A DNA stretch of 64,000 bases from Streptococcus suis (lineage in GTDB: Bacteria > Bacillota > Bacilli > Lactobacillales > Streptococcaceae): NCBI RefSeq assembly GCF_902702775.1, contig NZ_LR738724.1, positions 1,178,001-1,242,000 of the forward strand, given 5' to 3'. The position numbers were made by a program, and so were the translations under genes. The stretch's first letter is position 1. Each line of letters begins with the position of its first letter. The notes beneath the pieces were generated by a model. That model made no database searches. It saw only the letters and a list, made by a program, of their open reading frames with translations, and had not been told where the DNA came from. Shown in pieces: positions 39,636 through 49,000 of this stretch.

Positions 39636-39639
39636 CGTT
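39568..39639 (-). pseudogene. 3'-end remnant of a second serine recombinase
   Basis: Minus-strand translation NDISIGLKGEIAVRFLEGTE then VDL-stop. It is homologous to the last residues (IRIGLDGEITVCFLEGTE then VDL) of the recombinase at 40863, but diverged. The AraC/GyrI gene stop is fused to it at 39638. Confidence 0.75.
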
Positions 39640-40537
39640 AAAAGGTATCAGATAGATTAACTGGTATTTTTTTAGCTTTAGTTATCGGAATCCAAAGCTC
39701 CATTTTATAATCTTTACTATCCATATCACCTTCATAATAATATTCAAAGTCAGGTTTTCCTGAATGAACATAACCATGCTCAGGGAAGAAAACTTCCAAC
39801 GCATATTTCCATCCGTTATGAATACAATCCGGAACAGATCCTATTAATTCTACAACAGCATACTCTGCTTCTTCCACTTCCAAAACATCTAAGCCTATGC
39901 TTCTTGCTTTATCCACATCATTAACAATATAGCCTGCCATATAGCTAATTGTATTGGATTCTAAAACATCATGATTATCAAGGTTTAATATATCGTGGCA
40001 AACCCCAACAGATTCTCCTGTCCCTAATTTTGAGATTTCTTCATGGCTAACCTTAGAAAACAATTTCCCCCATATACCTGAACATAATGATGAATTGATG
40101 TTATTTTCATTGATCCCTGCAACTGTAAATGCTTTTTTCTTTTGAATTGTAATATTCATACTTCTTCCTCCTCTTACACTGAGTGATAATTGCACTCGTG
40201 ATAATAATTTGAATGGTTTCCCGTTTCTTACCTCTGAAGGAGTAAATCCATGAAAATTCTTAAAAGCTGTTCCAAACGAATCCGATGACTCATATCCGAA
40301 TTTGAAGGCAACATCAATAATCTTTTCGTCCGTATCTCTTAAAATAACGGCTGCTTCCGTCAATCTTCTGCTTCTTAAATATTCTGAGAGCGTTGTTTCG
40401 GTCAGAATAGAAAACAAGCGACTAAACATCGAGTACGAATATCCGGATAGCTGTGCTACTTTCTTTTCGTCAATTTCATCATCAAGAACTGTTTCAAGAT
40501 AATCAATCGTATTGTTAAACGACTTGATAATATTCAC
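39638..40537 (-). CDS. AraC-family regulator with GyrI-like effector domain
   Basis: 299 residues from GTG 40537, chosen because AGGGGG lies 6 bases upstream; the frame extends to 40612. N-terminal AraC DNA-binding domain of about 105 residues (EKKVAQLSGYSYSMFSRLFS and a second HTH, ending HGFTPSEVRNGKPFK), then a GyrI/BmrR-type ligand-binding domain (MNITIQKKKAFTVAGI to the end). Such proteins sense lipophilic drugs. Its last codons abut the recombinase remnant exactly, so it arrived as part of a recombined cassette and may have lost its original 3' end. Confidence 0.8.
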   Translation of the reverse strand: MNIIKSFNNTIDYLETVLDDEIDEKKVAQLSGYSYSMFSRLFSILTETTLSEYLRSRRLTEAAVILRDTDEKIIDVAFKFGYESSDSFGTAFKNFHGFTPSEVRNGKPFKLLSRVQLSLSVRGGRSMNITIQKKKAFTVAGINENNINSSLCSGIWGKLFSKVSHEEISKLGTGESVGVCHDILNLDNHDVLESNTISYMAGYIVNDVDKARSIGLDVLEVEEAEYAVVELIGSVPDCIHNGWKYALEVFFPEHGYVHSGKPDFEYYYEGDMDSKDYKMELWIPITKAKKIPVNLSDTF

Positions 40538-40795
40538 TTCGATCCCCCTTTTCATTCGGTTTATTTTAGTATAGAGGAAGATTTCATTTCCTACCCTACA
40601 ATATCCGTACAAGTTTTATAGGTTTTATCTCTTAGAAACTTATAGTTTGCTAAGTTCGATAAACTTAGATTTTTCATAGTCCTATTTCAGCGTAAATTTT
40701 CTCTATGAATGGTGCTTTATAAGCAATATAGCTTTCTATATCGTTTGGGTAAAATTTTGCCGATAACGATTTGATACTGTTCATTCATCATTTTA

Positions 40796-40930
40796 CCACA
40801 AAAACGCAAAAAAGGCTGTAACCACAATGGTTTCCCCCTGTAGTTACAGCCTTTCGTTTGCTTTATAAATCTACCTCAGTTCCTTCCAGGAAACAAACGG
40901 TTATTTCACCATCAAGTCCTATCCTGATAT
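40796..40930. repeat. Imperfect direct repeat of the recombinase 3' end and terminator (copy B)
   Basis: Pairs with 39501-39635. This copy is the native end of the intact recombinase gene. Confidence 0.7.
40806..40857 (-). terminator. Terminator of the serine recombinase gene
   Basis: On the minus strand AAAGGCTGTAACTAC pairs with GTGGTTACAGCCTTT, followed by TTTT. Confidence 0.75.
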
Positions 40931-42251
40931 GGTCTAGCACTCGGCACATATCTGAGGGGTTGAAGTCTATCTGCTCCTGCCTAAGCAGGTCACTCAATGC
41001 CATGCTGTAGTGCTTATCCAGTAGGCGATTCTCTGCTAAGATTTTCTCCCACTTGCCATCAAGCAAATCAATGTTCTCGCTTAGTAGCTCTAATGCCTTT
41101 AGAAAAATCTGCTCGAGTGTCGCCTCATCCAAATGGCTACTGTAACACCCTTCAACACCCTTTATGCGATAGCGGTTGTTACATTGCCAAACTTTACGTT
41201 TCCCTCGGCTGGTTGCCCAATTCTTCCGTCCAAAGGCTGACCCGCAGGCTCCGCAGAACACCTTGGTGGTAAATGGGTTGTCCTCACTCTGCATGATATA
41301 AGATTTGAGCTGATGCTCATCTCGGTAGGTTTTGCGTCTAGCCATTTCCAGTTGAACAGTCTCCCAAGTCTCCTCATCAATAATGGCCTCATGGCTATTT
41401 TCTACATAGTATTGGTTAACCTGACCGTCATTTTGAACTCGTTTCTTAGTCAGAAAATCAACTGTAAAAGTCTTTTGCAATAAGGCATCACCCTTATACT
41501 TTTCATTTTGAAGCATTTTCTGTATTGCGCTTGGATACCAATTTGCCTTTCCTGTCCAACCAGGTATTTCATTGTCATTCAAATATTTAGCTATGGACTC
41601 AGGACTATACCCATCTAAGAATTTCTCGTAAATGAATTTAACTGTTTCTGCTTGCTGCGGGTTAATGATAAGCCTACCATTATCATCCTTGTCATAACCC
41701 ATGAACTTAGTGGTATTCACGCGCACCTCGCCACGTTCAAACTTCTTACGAATTCCCCACGTCGCATTCTCTGAGATAGAGCGTGACTCATCCTGTGCTA
41801 AGGAAGAAAGGATTGTAAGGAGAACTTCACCTTTGGAATCCAGGCTGTCTATATTCTCTTTCTCAAAAGTCACACCAACACCAAGTTCTTTCAGCTCTCG
41901 GACGTATTTGATACAATCAAGGGTGTTTCTGGCAAATCGACTTATCGACTTGACCAAAATCCTATCCACCTTACCAGCCCTACAATCTTGTATCAACCGG
42001 TTAAAAGCATCACGTTTTTTGGTATTGGTTGCTGAGATGCCCTCATCCGCATAGATGTCAACTAACTCATAGTCCTCGTGTTTGGAGATATAATCTCGGT
42101 AATAATTAACTTGGTTTTCATAACTTGATAGCTGTTCGTCTTGGTCGGTGGACACTCGGCAATAAGCGGCTACATTGATTTTCTTTCTGACCTGATGAGG
42201 AACACTGGTCTGCACTTTCTTGGCCGGAATAACTGTAATACTTTTCCCCAT
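40863..42251 (-). CDS. Large serine recombinase (integrase 2)
   Basis: 462 residues. Resolvase domain 1-150 with the catalytic serine Ser34 in YCRVSTDQDEQ, then the recombinase domain (GYSPESIAKYLNDNEIPGW and similar), and a zinc ribbon near 335-370 (CGACGSAFGRK...CNNRYR...CYSS). It is a site-specific integrase/excisionase of the type found in Phi-m46.1 and Tn1207.3-like elements. AAAGGG precedes the ATG. It overlaps the upstream recombinase by 134 bases in another frame. Confidence 0.88.
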   Translation of the reverse strand: MGKSITVIPAKKVQTSVPHQVRKKINVAAYCRVSTDQDEQLSSYENQVNYYRDYISKHEDYELVDIYADEGISATNTKKRDAFNRLIQDCRAGKVDRILVKSISRFARNTLDCIKYVRELKELGVGVTFEKENIDSLDSKGEVLLTILSSLAQDESRSISENATWGIRKKFERGEVRVNTTKFMGYDKDDNGRLIINPQQAETVKFIYEKFLDGYSPESIAKYLNDNEIPGWTGKANWYPSAIQKMLQNEKYKGDALLQKTFTVDFLTKKRVQNDGQVNQYYVENSHEAIIDEETWETVQLEMARRKTYRDEHQLKSYIMQSEDNPFTTKVFCGACGSAFGRKNWATSRGKRKVWQCNNRYRIKGVEGCYSSHLDEATLEQIFLKALELLSENIDLLDGKWEKILAENRLLDKHYSMALSDLLRQEQIDFNPSDMCRVLDHIRIGLDGEITVCFLEGTEVDL

Positions 42252-43359
42252 TTCTATCCCTTTCTATCACTGTAACAGTTGAGGTTATCTCCCAATTTGA
42301 AATATCTACTTCTGGCACACGCATCCCTTGACAAGCTGCTTTTCCTTCCTTAATGTATTTGGAACAGCACCAAACAATTTTTTTCTTGTAAGAAACTTGT
42401 CTCTTTAAAGTCGAACCACAATGCTGACACTTTAATAACCCCGTAAATTTATAGGTTTTGTTTCTACCTTGTTGCCATCTTCTACTGCTTAGTTTGTCCT
42501 GGACTGTTTGCCAATCCTCCATGGAAATAATAGCTTCATGATTATCCTCTATAAAGTATTGTTCGAGTTCGCCTTGGTTCAATTTTTTAGGACCATTCAC
42601 ACCATCATGGAAATACTTCTGCAGTAAGACTGAACCTTTGTATTTTTCATTGCTTAACATTTGACGGATCGTGGTATCATGCCATTTAGCACCTGTGACC
42701 GTCCCAACGCCCTTTTCATTTAACTGTTTGGCAATGCGATGTGTACCATTTCCTGCAAGGTAAAGTGCAAATATTTCCCTTACTATTAAGGCTTCTTCAG
42801 GATTGATAATCAACTCACCGTTTTCGTCAACATCGTATCCTAAGAATCGCTTGGTGTTAATGACCAGCTCTCCTCGTTGGAATTTCTTCTGAAAAGCCCA
42901 ACGTTGATTGCCACTCATACTCCTTAACTCGTCCTCTGCAATACTCGCTAATACTGAAAGCATCACTTCCCCCTCACTTGAAAGGGTATGAATGTTTTGC
43001 TCCTCAAAGAATATGTCTACTCCTATCGCTTTCAGTTCACGACTAATTTCAAGAACTGTAACCGTGTTTCTGGCAAAGCGTGCAATTGACTTGGTATGAA
43101 TAACATCAATCTTACCTCTACGACAATCTTCAATCATTGCTTGAAAATTTGGACGATTATCCTTAGAACCAGATATACCTCTGTCATGATAAACACCTAT
43201 AAAATCAATATCGTCTCTATTGGAATACAGGTTTTCAAAATACTGCTTCTGATTTTCTAATGAATCTAACTGACTTCCATTGGTCGTCGAAACTCGAATG
43301 TAGGCACAGACCCTCTTCCTATGTTTTTGTCTATTGACTCTAATCTTCTTTACGGACAT
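42118..43359 (-). CDS. Large serine recombinase (integrase 1)
   Basis: 413 residues. Catalytic Ser24 in AYIRVSTTNGSQLDSLENQK, recombinase domain at about 170-260, zinc ribbon CQHCGSTLKR...CCSKYIKEG...CQG near 325-365. GGAAGGAG lies 5 bases upstream of the start. The last roughly 40 residues (after KYYSYS) overlap the start of the next recombinase and look like out-of-frame reading, so the C-terminus may be a recent extension. It probably works with the second recombinase. Confidence 0.87.
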   Translation of the reverse strand: MSVKKIRVNRQKHRKRVCAYIRVSTTNGSQLDSLENQKQYFENLYSNRDDIDFIGVYHDRGISGSKDNRPNFQAMIEDCRRGKIDVIHTKSIARFARNTVTVLEISRELKAIGVDIFFEEQNIHTLSSEGEVMLSVLASIAEDELRSMSGNQRWAFQKKFQRGELVINTKRFLGYDVDENGELIINPEEALIVREIFALYLAGNGTHRIAKQLNEKGVGTVTGAKWHDTTIRQMLSNEKYKGSVLLQKYFHDGVNGPKKLNQGELEQYFIEDNHEAIISMEDWQTVQDKLSSRRWQQGRNKTYKFTGLLKCQHCGSTLKRQVSYKKKIVWCCSKYIKEGKAACQGMRVPEVDISNWEITSTVTVIERDRNGEKYYSYSGQESADQCSSSGQKENQCSRLLPSVHRPRRTAIKL

Positions 43360-43539
43360 TTACTCTCCTTCCTATGTAATGGCACACTATATATCACTCT
43401 AAAAAGGATATTAGTCAAGTTATCAGACAAACTAATTCGACCTGATAAATTTATGCCATAGTTCATGGAATACAAATATTCCTCCTACTTTACTAGGTAG
43501 GTTTGGGAGCGATTTTTCCGCGCTTTTTGAAAAAAAGGC

Positions 43540-43572
43540 AAAAAAATAAAGCCTGATGTTCCCACCAGGCTT
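43540..43572 (-). terminator. Terminator after the lysis genes
   Basis: Minus-strand stem AAGCCTG / CAGGCTT with a ten-base loop and a T-rich run. Confidence 0.78.
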
Positions 43573-43581
43573 ATATCTTAA

Positions 43582-45051
43582 TTATGAAATTCTAAACCAA
43601 CCAACAACTTTACCAAGTTTAACTGTTCCAGTAGAATCGTAGAGTGAGCCATCCGCCATCCATTGACGTTTCACACGACGAGTGATACCACCGCCACCAA
43701 TTTCCAATTGGTCATTGATTCCGTTCTTATTATGGTCAGAATATCCATCAATATTCTGTTCCACACCATCAATACTTTTTCCATCTGAATCCATCACACA
43801 GACACCAATGTGACCATATACCAAACCAGCCGTCTGAATGACATAAAAATCACCTGCTTTAGGATTCACACCCCAAGCATCGTAGATTACTTGAAAACCA
43901 TTTGATTTTGCTTTCTTCAAACAATCAATGGCGTTAGTATAGGACATATTCTTGTCCGTAAGTTCTTGAACAATCTTATCCACCAAGGCAACACACTGTC
44001 CGCCATAAGGGTTAGATGGAACAGTCACCTTTTGACCGACCTTAGATAAAGCTGACGCAACCACACGACTGGCAACACTGGTTGGAATAGCGGTTGTTGT
44101 CCTTGAAGCTGCGTTGACCTTTAGAGTTTGTCCAACTCTTAAAATATCCGTCTTCTTCAAGCCATTTAATGCAAGAAGAGCATCTACTGATAGACCAAAC
44201 TTCCGAGCGATTCCATAATACGTATCGCCTTTCTGTGCTTGATAGGTCTGCTCACTATGGCCTTTAGTTGATCCTTCTACATCCTGCTCAAGCACCCATG
44301 ACTTGATTCCATCAAGTAGATAAGCTCTCTTACTGTTGGACTGGTGAACATTCTTCACTTGGATGATTTTGTAGGTTCGCCCCTTGACCCAGTTGGCAAT
44401 TTTCTGACCAGTCTGATAATGAGTCGCATGAGGCAACACCCTAAGACTATCACCAACAAGATAGATTGGTTTTGAAGGAGTTCCTGAACTCCCAACGGTT
44501 GAACTGGGGGGCGAGGGAACTATTGTCTTGACTTCAACTCCTGTTATAGCTGATACAAGACCTCTCGCAATGTCCTCTTTCTTGTTTTCAAAAATCTCCA
44601 TATCTTGTTCATTATCAATGAAGGCAATCTCCACCAAACGGTAGGTATATCCACGGCTCGCTGCTTGGTTGGCATTATAGAGCCAATCTACCTTCTTAAT
44701 ACCACGATATTGAAAGTAACGTGAAAGCAGAGATAGGATTGCCATATCTTCCTTATCTGCTTCTAAGGAGGATTGAATTAAGACTTCTGTTCCTTTGGCA
44801 CTACCATTAAAGGCATTGAAGTGCAATTCAGTAATCGAGTCGTATCCCTTACCAATACTAGTAATACTCCGATAATCATAAACATTTTGTTCGGTAATAA
44901 AATCAATCTGTTGTCCACTGTACTTAGCCATTAACTTGGCTAATTCACGAACCTTTCCTGCTTCTGTGATGCCTAGTTTGGCATTCACTGCTCCAGGATC
45001 ATAGCCTGTTCGCCCCTGTCCATGACCACAAATGACTAGATGTTTTCCCAT
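43582..45051 (-). CDS. Endolysin: amidase_3 - SH3-like - LysM - CHAP
   Basis: 489-residue lysin with two catalytic units. Residues 1-175 are an N-acetylmuramoyl-L-alanine amidase (zinc ligands His10, Glu30, His77, catalytic Glu141). A Pro/Ser linker, an SH3-like segment (200-258) and a LysM wall-binding repeat (268-312) follow. A CHAP cysteine peptidase (335-489) has Cys353 in GGQCVALVD and His414 in YGHIGV. No signal peptide is seen, so the holin upstream should release it. Two cutting activities on either side of the binding module is an efficient but less common order. Confidence 0.9.
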   Translation of the reverse strand: MGKHLVICGHGQGRTGYDPGAVNAKLGITEAGKVRELAKLMAKYSGQQIDFITEQNVYDYRSITSIGKGYDSITELHFNAFNGSAKGTEVLIQSSLEADKEDMAILSLLSRYFQYRGIKKVDWLYNANQAASRGYTYRLVEIAFIDNEQDMEIFENKKEDIARGLVSAITGVEVKTIVPSPPSSTVGSSGTPSKPIYLVGDSLRVLPHATHYQTGQKIANWVKGRTYKIIQVKNVHQSNSKRAYLLDGIKSWVLEQDVEGSTKGHSEQTYQAQKGDTYYGIARKFGLSVDALLALNGLKKTDILRVGQTLKVNAASRTTTAIPTSVASRVVASALSKVGQKVTVPSNPYGGQCVALVDKIVQELTDKNMSYTNAIDCLKKAKSNGFQVIYDAWGVNPKAGDFYVIQTAGLVYGHIGVCVMDSDGKSIDGVEQNIDGYSDHNKNGINDQLEIGGGGITRRVKRQWMADGSLYDSTGTVKLGKVVGWFRIS

Positions 45052-45057
45052 ATCTTC

Positions 45058-45453
45058 TCACCTCTCGTTGATTTGTTTTAAAATTGCTTGTAGTTTCTCA
45101 GGTATTGGTAGACCAATTCGAACGGTATTTTCTAGGATACTTAACCCCTCATTACTGAGATAAAAGAAAATGACCATGGTTCGAATTGTTCCACCCTGCT
45201 TGATAATAGCTGTATCAATCAGATGACCTAATGAAACCAAAAATAAAATGGCTATCTTTTTAAAGATGCCACGAAAACCGATACTACTCGACAACTGTTT
45301 CTCTACAACTGCCGCAAAAATTCCTGTTAGATAGTCAATAATAATGAAGACCAGTAGAGCATATAGGATGCCATCCAACTCTCCAAATAGACTACCAATC
45401 AAGCCTCCAATCATGGAAAATAAAATCTTATTAAGTGTTAACAATTCCTTCAT
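45058..45453 (-). CDS. Phage holin
   Basis: 131-residue membrane protein of the toxin-secretion/phage-lysis holin family: hydrophobic segments near 12-30, 32-52, 69-85, and GYRGI/GFRGIFKK after VVEKQLSS. Opens the membrane for the endolysin encoded next. Overlaps the upstream gene by 23 bases; GAGGTG lies before its ATG. Confidence 0.88.
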   Translation of the reverse strand: MKELLTLNKILFSMIGGLIGSLFGELDGILYALLVFIIIDYLTGIFAAVVEKQLSSSIGFRGIFKKIAILFLVSLGHLIDTAIIKQGGTIRTMVIFFYLSNEGLSILENTVRIGLPIPEKLQAILKQINER

Positions 45454-45799
45454 CGGTCACCTCACTTTCTACTGAACCCTCCTGCACAATGGTAGGGTCT
45501 GACCAATCTGGTTGACCGTTCTCATCAAACCGCATCAGATAGAAACAATCATGGAACAAATCAGAAAGGTTCAGTGTTAATGTGGTACTGCCCCACTGAT
45601 TAAATGCCCAAACTGTTTCAGTTGTAATCAACTGCCGCTTTCCATTCTTAATGGCAGGTCGCCTTACTTCTTCAAGATACATGTAAAAATCCTGCTCTGC
45701 GGTCCTACAACGTATGAACTCTCCATTCTTACGCATGTAAGCGAGAGCTGTTTCCAAATCAAATGGTTCTGTTACTTTGTCAATATTGAGAAGTGCCAT
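45431..45799 (-). CDS. Phage hypothetical protein upstream of the holin
   Basis: 122-residue soluble protein (MALLNIDKVTEPFDLETALA...). AAAGGAG precedes its ATG. It lies in the lysis/tail end where small proteins of unknown role are common. Family not recognised. Confidence 0.6.
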   Translation of the reverse strand: MALLNIDKVTEPFDLETALAYMRKNGEFIRCRTAEQDFYMYLEEVRRPAIKNGKRQLITTETVWAFNQWGSTTLTLNLSDLFHDCFYLMRFDENGQPDWSDPTIVQEGSVESEVTDEGIVNT

Positions 45800-45804
45800 G
45801 ATAA

Positions 45805-46011
45805 CTATTCTCCTTTCCCTTCTTCAGGTTTTGTCTGAACTTCTAACAACTCAGTCAATTCCTGTTTTTCTTTCCGCAATTGACTAAGTTCCTCATCCCT
45901 TTCCACCAATTGGATGGCAATGAGGTTCTTAGCGGTAATTTCATCAGATAGCTTTGTGACAAGCTCCTGAATAGTTAGTTTTAGTGATTGGTTGATTTGT
46001 TCTAGATTCAT
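45805..46011 (-). CDS. Small coiled-coil phage protein
   Basis: 68 residues, nearly all helix with heptad leucines (LTIQELVTKLSDEITAKNLI...LSQLRKEKQELTELLE) and an acidic tail. GGAG lies 9 bases before the start. It may be a tail-related or chaperone-type small protein. Confidence 0.6.
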   Translation of the reverse strand: MNLEQINQSLKLTIQELVTKLSDEITAKNLIAIQLVERDEELSQLRKEKQELTELLEVQTKPEEGKGE

Positions 46012-46023
46012 CTGTGAACTCCT

Positions 46024-49000
46024 TTATTTAATCGTATCCCATGTCAAGATGACGTCACCTCGACCAGTGATGTTTACTAAGTGTTTAAAATTGTGATTGA
46101 ATTGATGAAGTACGTCCTTCAAGCTGACATAGCTTGTACTGTTTCGATAGATGCGGATATCTCCGATATTCAAAATTGAACTTGGTCGGTCAGAAGCTTT
46201 ATAGGCATCAATACTCAGTCGGTTAGGCAACGTTACTATTTCCCAGCCATCTGGATTGGTATATAGAGCACTAGCTAAACGTACCTTATCGCCTACCACA
46301 TCAATTTGGTCGGTATCTGTACCGTTCCACGCTCGAATTCCTACAAAGCCACCGTCATTGGCATTCCAGTTGTTCCATCGATTAGAACCGATAATGGTTA
46401 CACCACATGGCTTACCGTTTGAGGTACCTGTTTCAAATGAAACCCATTGGTGAGGATAGCCACTAACCTCACGAGAAATGGATGGAGAGTTTGTAAAGAA
46501 CTTGATGTTTCCAAGTGACAGATTGATTTTCATGGCTCCGTTGATTGCTGACAAGATACCACCAGAAATTTTGTTGGCAGATAGGGTTACTGACTGCACT
46601 TGGGTTATAAAGGCTGATTTGGCAAACAACTGCTTGAGATAGGCTTCTGTAGCCATAAACTTGGTAAAGAATGCTTGGTCAACCTTTAGTTTATCCGCGG
46701 TGATTGCTTCTGCTCCAATTCGAGCTGCAGAGATAATACCTGTCGTAATCTTGCCTGCATCAAGACTGGCAATCTTACCACTCGCAATGACACCATCTTG
46801 GATATAGGTAGTGCCTGTAATTTGGACGAGTTTTCCATCGATTTTGACCGTCCCATCCTTATTGAGATTAAGTTGGCTCAAAACTGTGCCTGCACTGGTC
46901 AGATTTCGAACCGACCACGCCCCTGCAAGAGTTGAAACTTGAGTTTGAATGGCATTGACGGCAGCCGTTGTCGCTCGACTTGTTTCTAGATTGCCAACTC
47001 GTGTCACAATCCCAGTAGCCGTTTGAACAACCTGACTGATTTGATTGGTGTGATCTCCAATTGTTCGAGTGTGACTGCTTACAGTATCCCGCACTTCATG
47101 AAATGCGGTTAAAGTCGTAAAGTCTTCTAACGATGGTGTCCAATAGTCTGGAAAGATATCACCAGTTGAAACCATTAAGGCTCTCACATGGAACTTACCA
47201 GTTTTAACTCCATCGATTCTGACTTGAAGTTCAAAACCTTTAGAGTGTTGGTACATCTCTTGAGTGACGGTAGCGGTCAATTTTATCAAGCGATAGTTGT
47301 TACCTGTTGTCAGATTACTGCTCCACTTATTGTAGAAAGGGTGATACAAATTCCAGTTGGTCCATGTCCAAGAATTTTGATTATCTAAGATTGGACCTTG
47401 GAGTTTCATAGAACGAGTCGTCACCGCAGGGTCAAATGTAATCTCATCCGCTGAGACATGAACATATAAATGAACTTTTGATCCAACATAGATACCACTA
47501 CTATCTCCAAATTGAACTCTTCCTAATGATGCTATCCAGTTACTATTGGCATTTATCGTCTGATAAGCACTCCATCTATCCGAAGTACCAGCTATCAAGT
47601 TGCGATGCGAAACTGAGGTAGGGATTCTACTTTCCGTTTGACTGATTCGCTGGGTAAAACTATCAGAGGTGGTTCTAACCAAATTCTGCACACTAGTTGT
47701 CGTCGCATAGGGTTGGAGAGAACTGCTGGTTAGATAGCCACGACCAGTAATATTGGAATCGACCTGTGACTTGGTTTGGTAACCTTTTGAGTTAATAGCT
47801 GATTCAACTTGTGTACTTGTTAGTCGTTGTTCAATTTGCCCAGCCTGTGTACGTATAGTGGATTCTGCACTTGCTACTCGACCAGTCAATTTATTAAAAT
47901 CCGTCTTTGCGACTTTCTGTGAGATGGCATCAGTGGCAACAGTTAGCTCAGACTTAGTCTGACTAATCATTGTCGCATTGCTAGTTGCTTTTGAAAGGGC
48001 GGTTTCTGCCGTAGATTTCACACCGTCCACAAAAGTCTTGTCCGCTTTAAGTAAAATGGACTGGGACGTCTGATTAATACTTGTCGTATGATTCTCAACT
48101 GTACTCTTGAGATTGTCATAGTCCGTTTTTGATACTTTACTAGCCACATCACCCAACAATTGCCTGATTTGGGTTTCAGCATTCATCATTTTATTCTCAG
48201 TATGAATGACCTTTGTAGACAGTTGAGTTTGTCCCTCAGCTGTCTGAGTAATTAGCGTTCTGGTTTGGCTAAGATCTGTGATTAAGTCCTCAGGAGCAGG
48301 TGACCAGTCTGTAGGCATAGAAGAAAGTTCAAACTTTGGTCTTCCAGCTAAGGCATTTCCTCTGACTTGCACAAAAAGATTGAGCTTTGCTACACTAACA
48401 ACCGATACACCATCAGGAATACGAACCGTTCGGTATATCCGCTCGCGAGGTTGGGTTGCTGAAACAACTTTATAGCAGTTTAGATAGAGAGGATTGCCAT
48501 TGGATAAAGTCAAGCGTAGCTCGCAGCCTATCCTAGACTGTCCCCTTTCATCAGGCGACAGATTTTCCCCCTTTATATCAACGCTGATCGTCACAAACTT
48601 CCCTGCCTGAGCATAGTCGATAAAGTCCGAAGCACTATCCAGAAACTTACTCCCGGATGTAATATAAGTATCACTTTTTAGTATGTAATTTCGACCACCA
48701 AAATCAACTGGAATCTTAGCTATGGTCTCTCGAATCTCAGTCGTTATCCGATTCCCCAATTGCGTAATAGACGACTCGGCAGTTTCGATTCTCTGTTTTG
48801 CTTGGTTAAAATCACTGGTTTTAACACGCTGGGAAATTTGGTCTGCTTGCACTTGAATCATGGATTCTGCACCGGTTACTCGACCAGTCAGACTATCTAC
48901 AAGTTGCTTACTCGCAAGAAGTTTTATTTCCTCCTTGGTTTGCGAGAGATTGGTACTGACAGTTGCCAACTGTCCACTCAACAGTGATTTTGCTACATCA

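Noticed and set aside
40674..40784. 36-residue minus-strand frame (MNSIKSLSAKFYPNDIESYI...) upstream of the AraC/GyrI gene
   Set aside because: No ribosome binding site and no recognised family; may be a gene remnant but not supportable.
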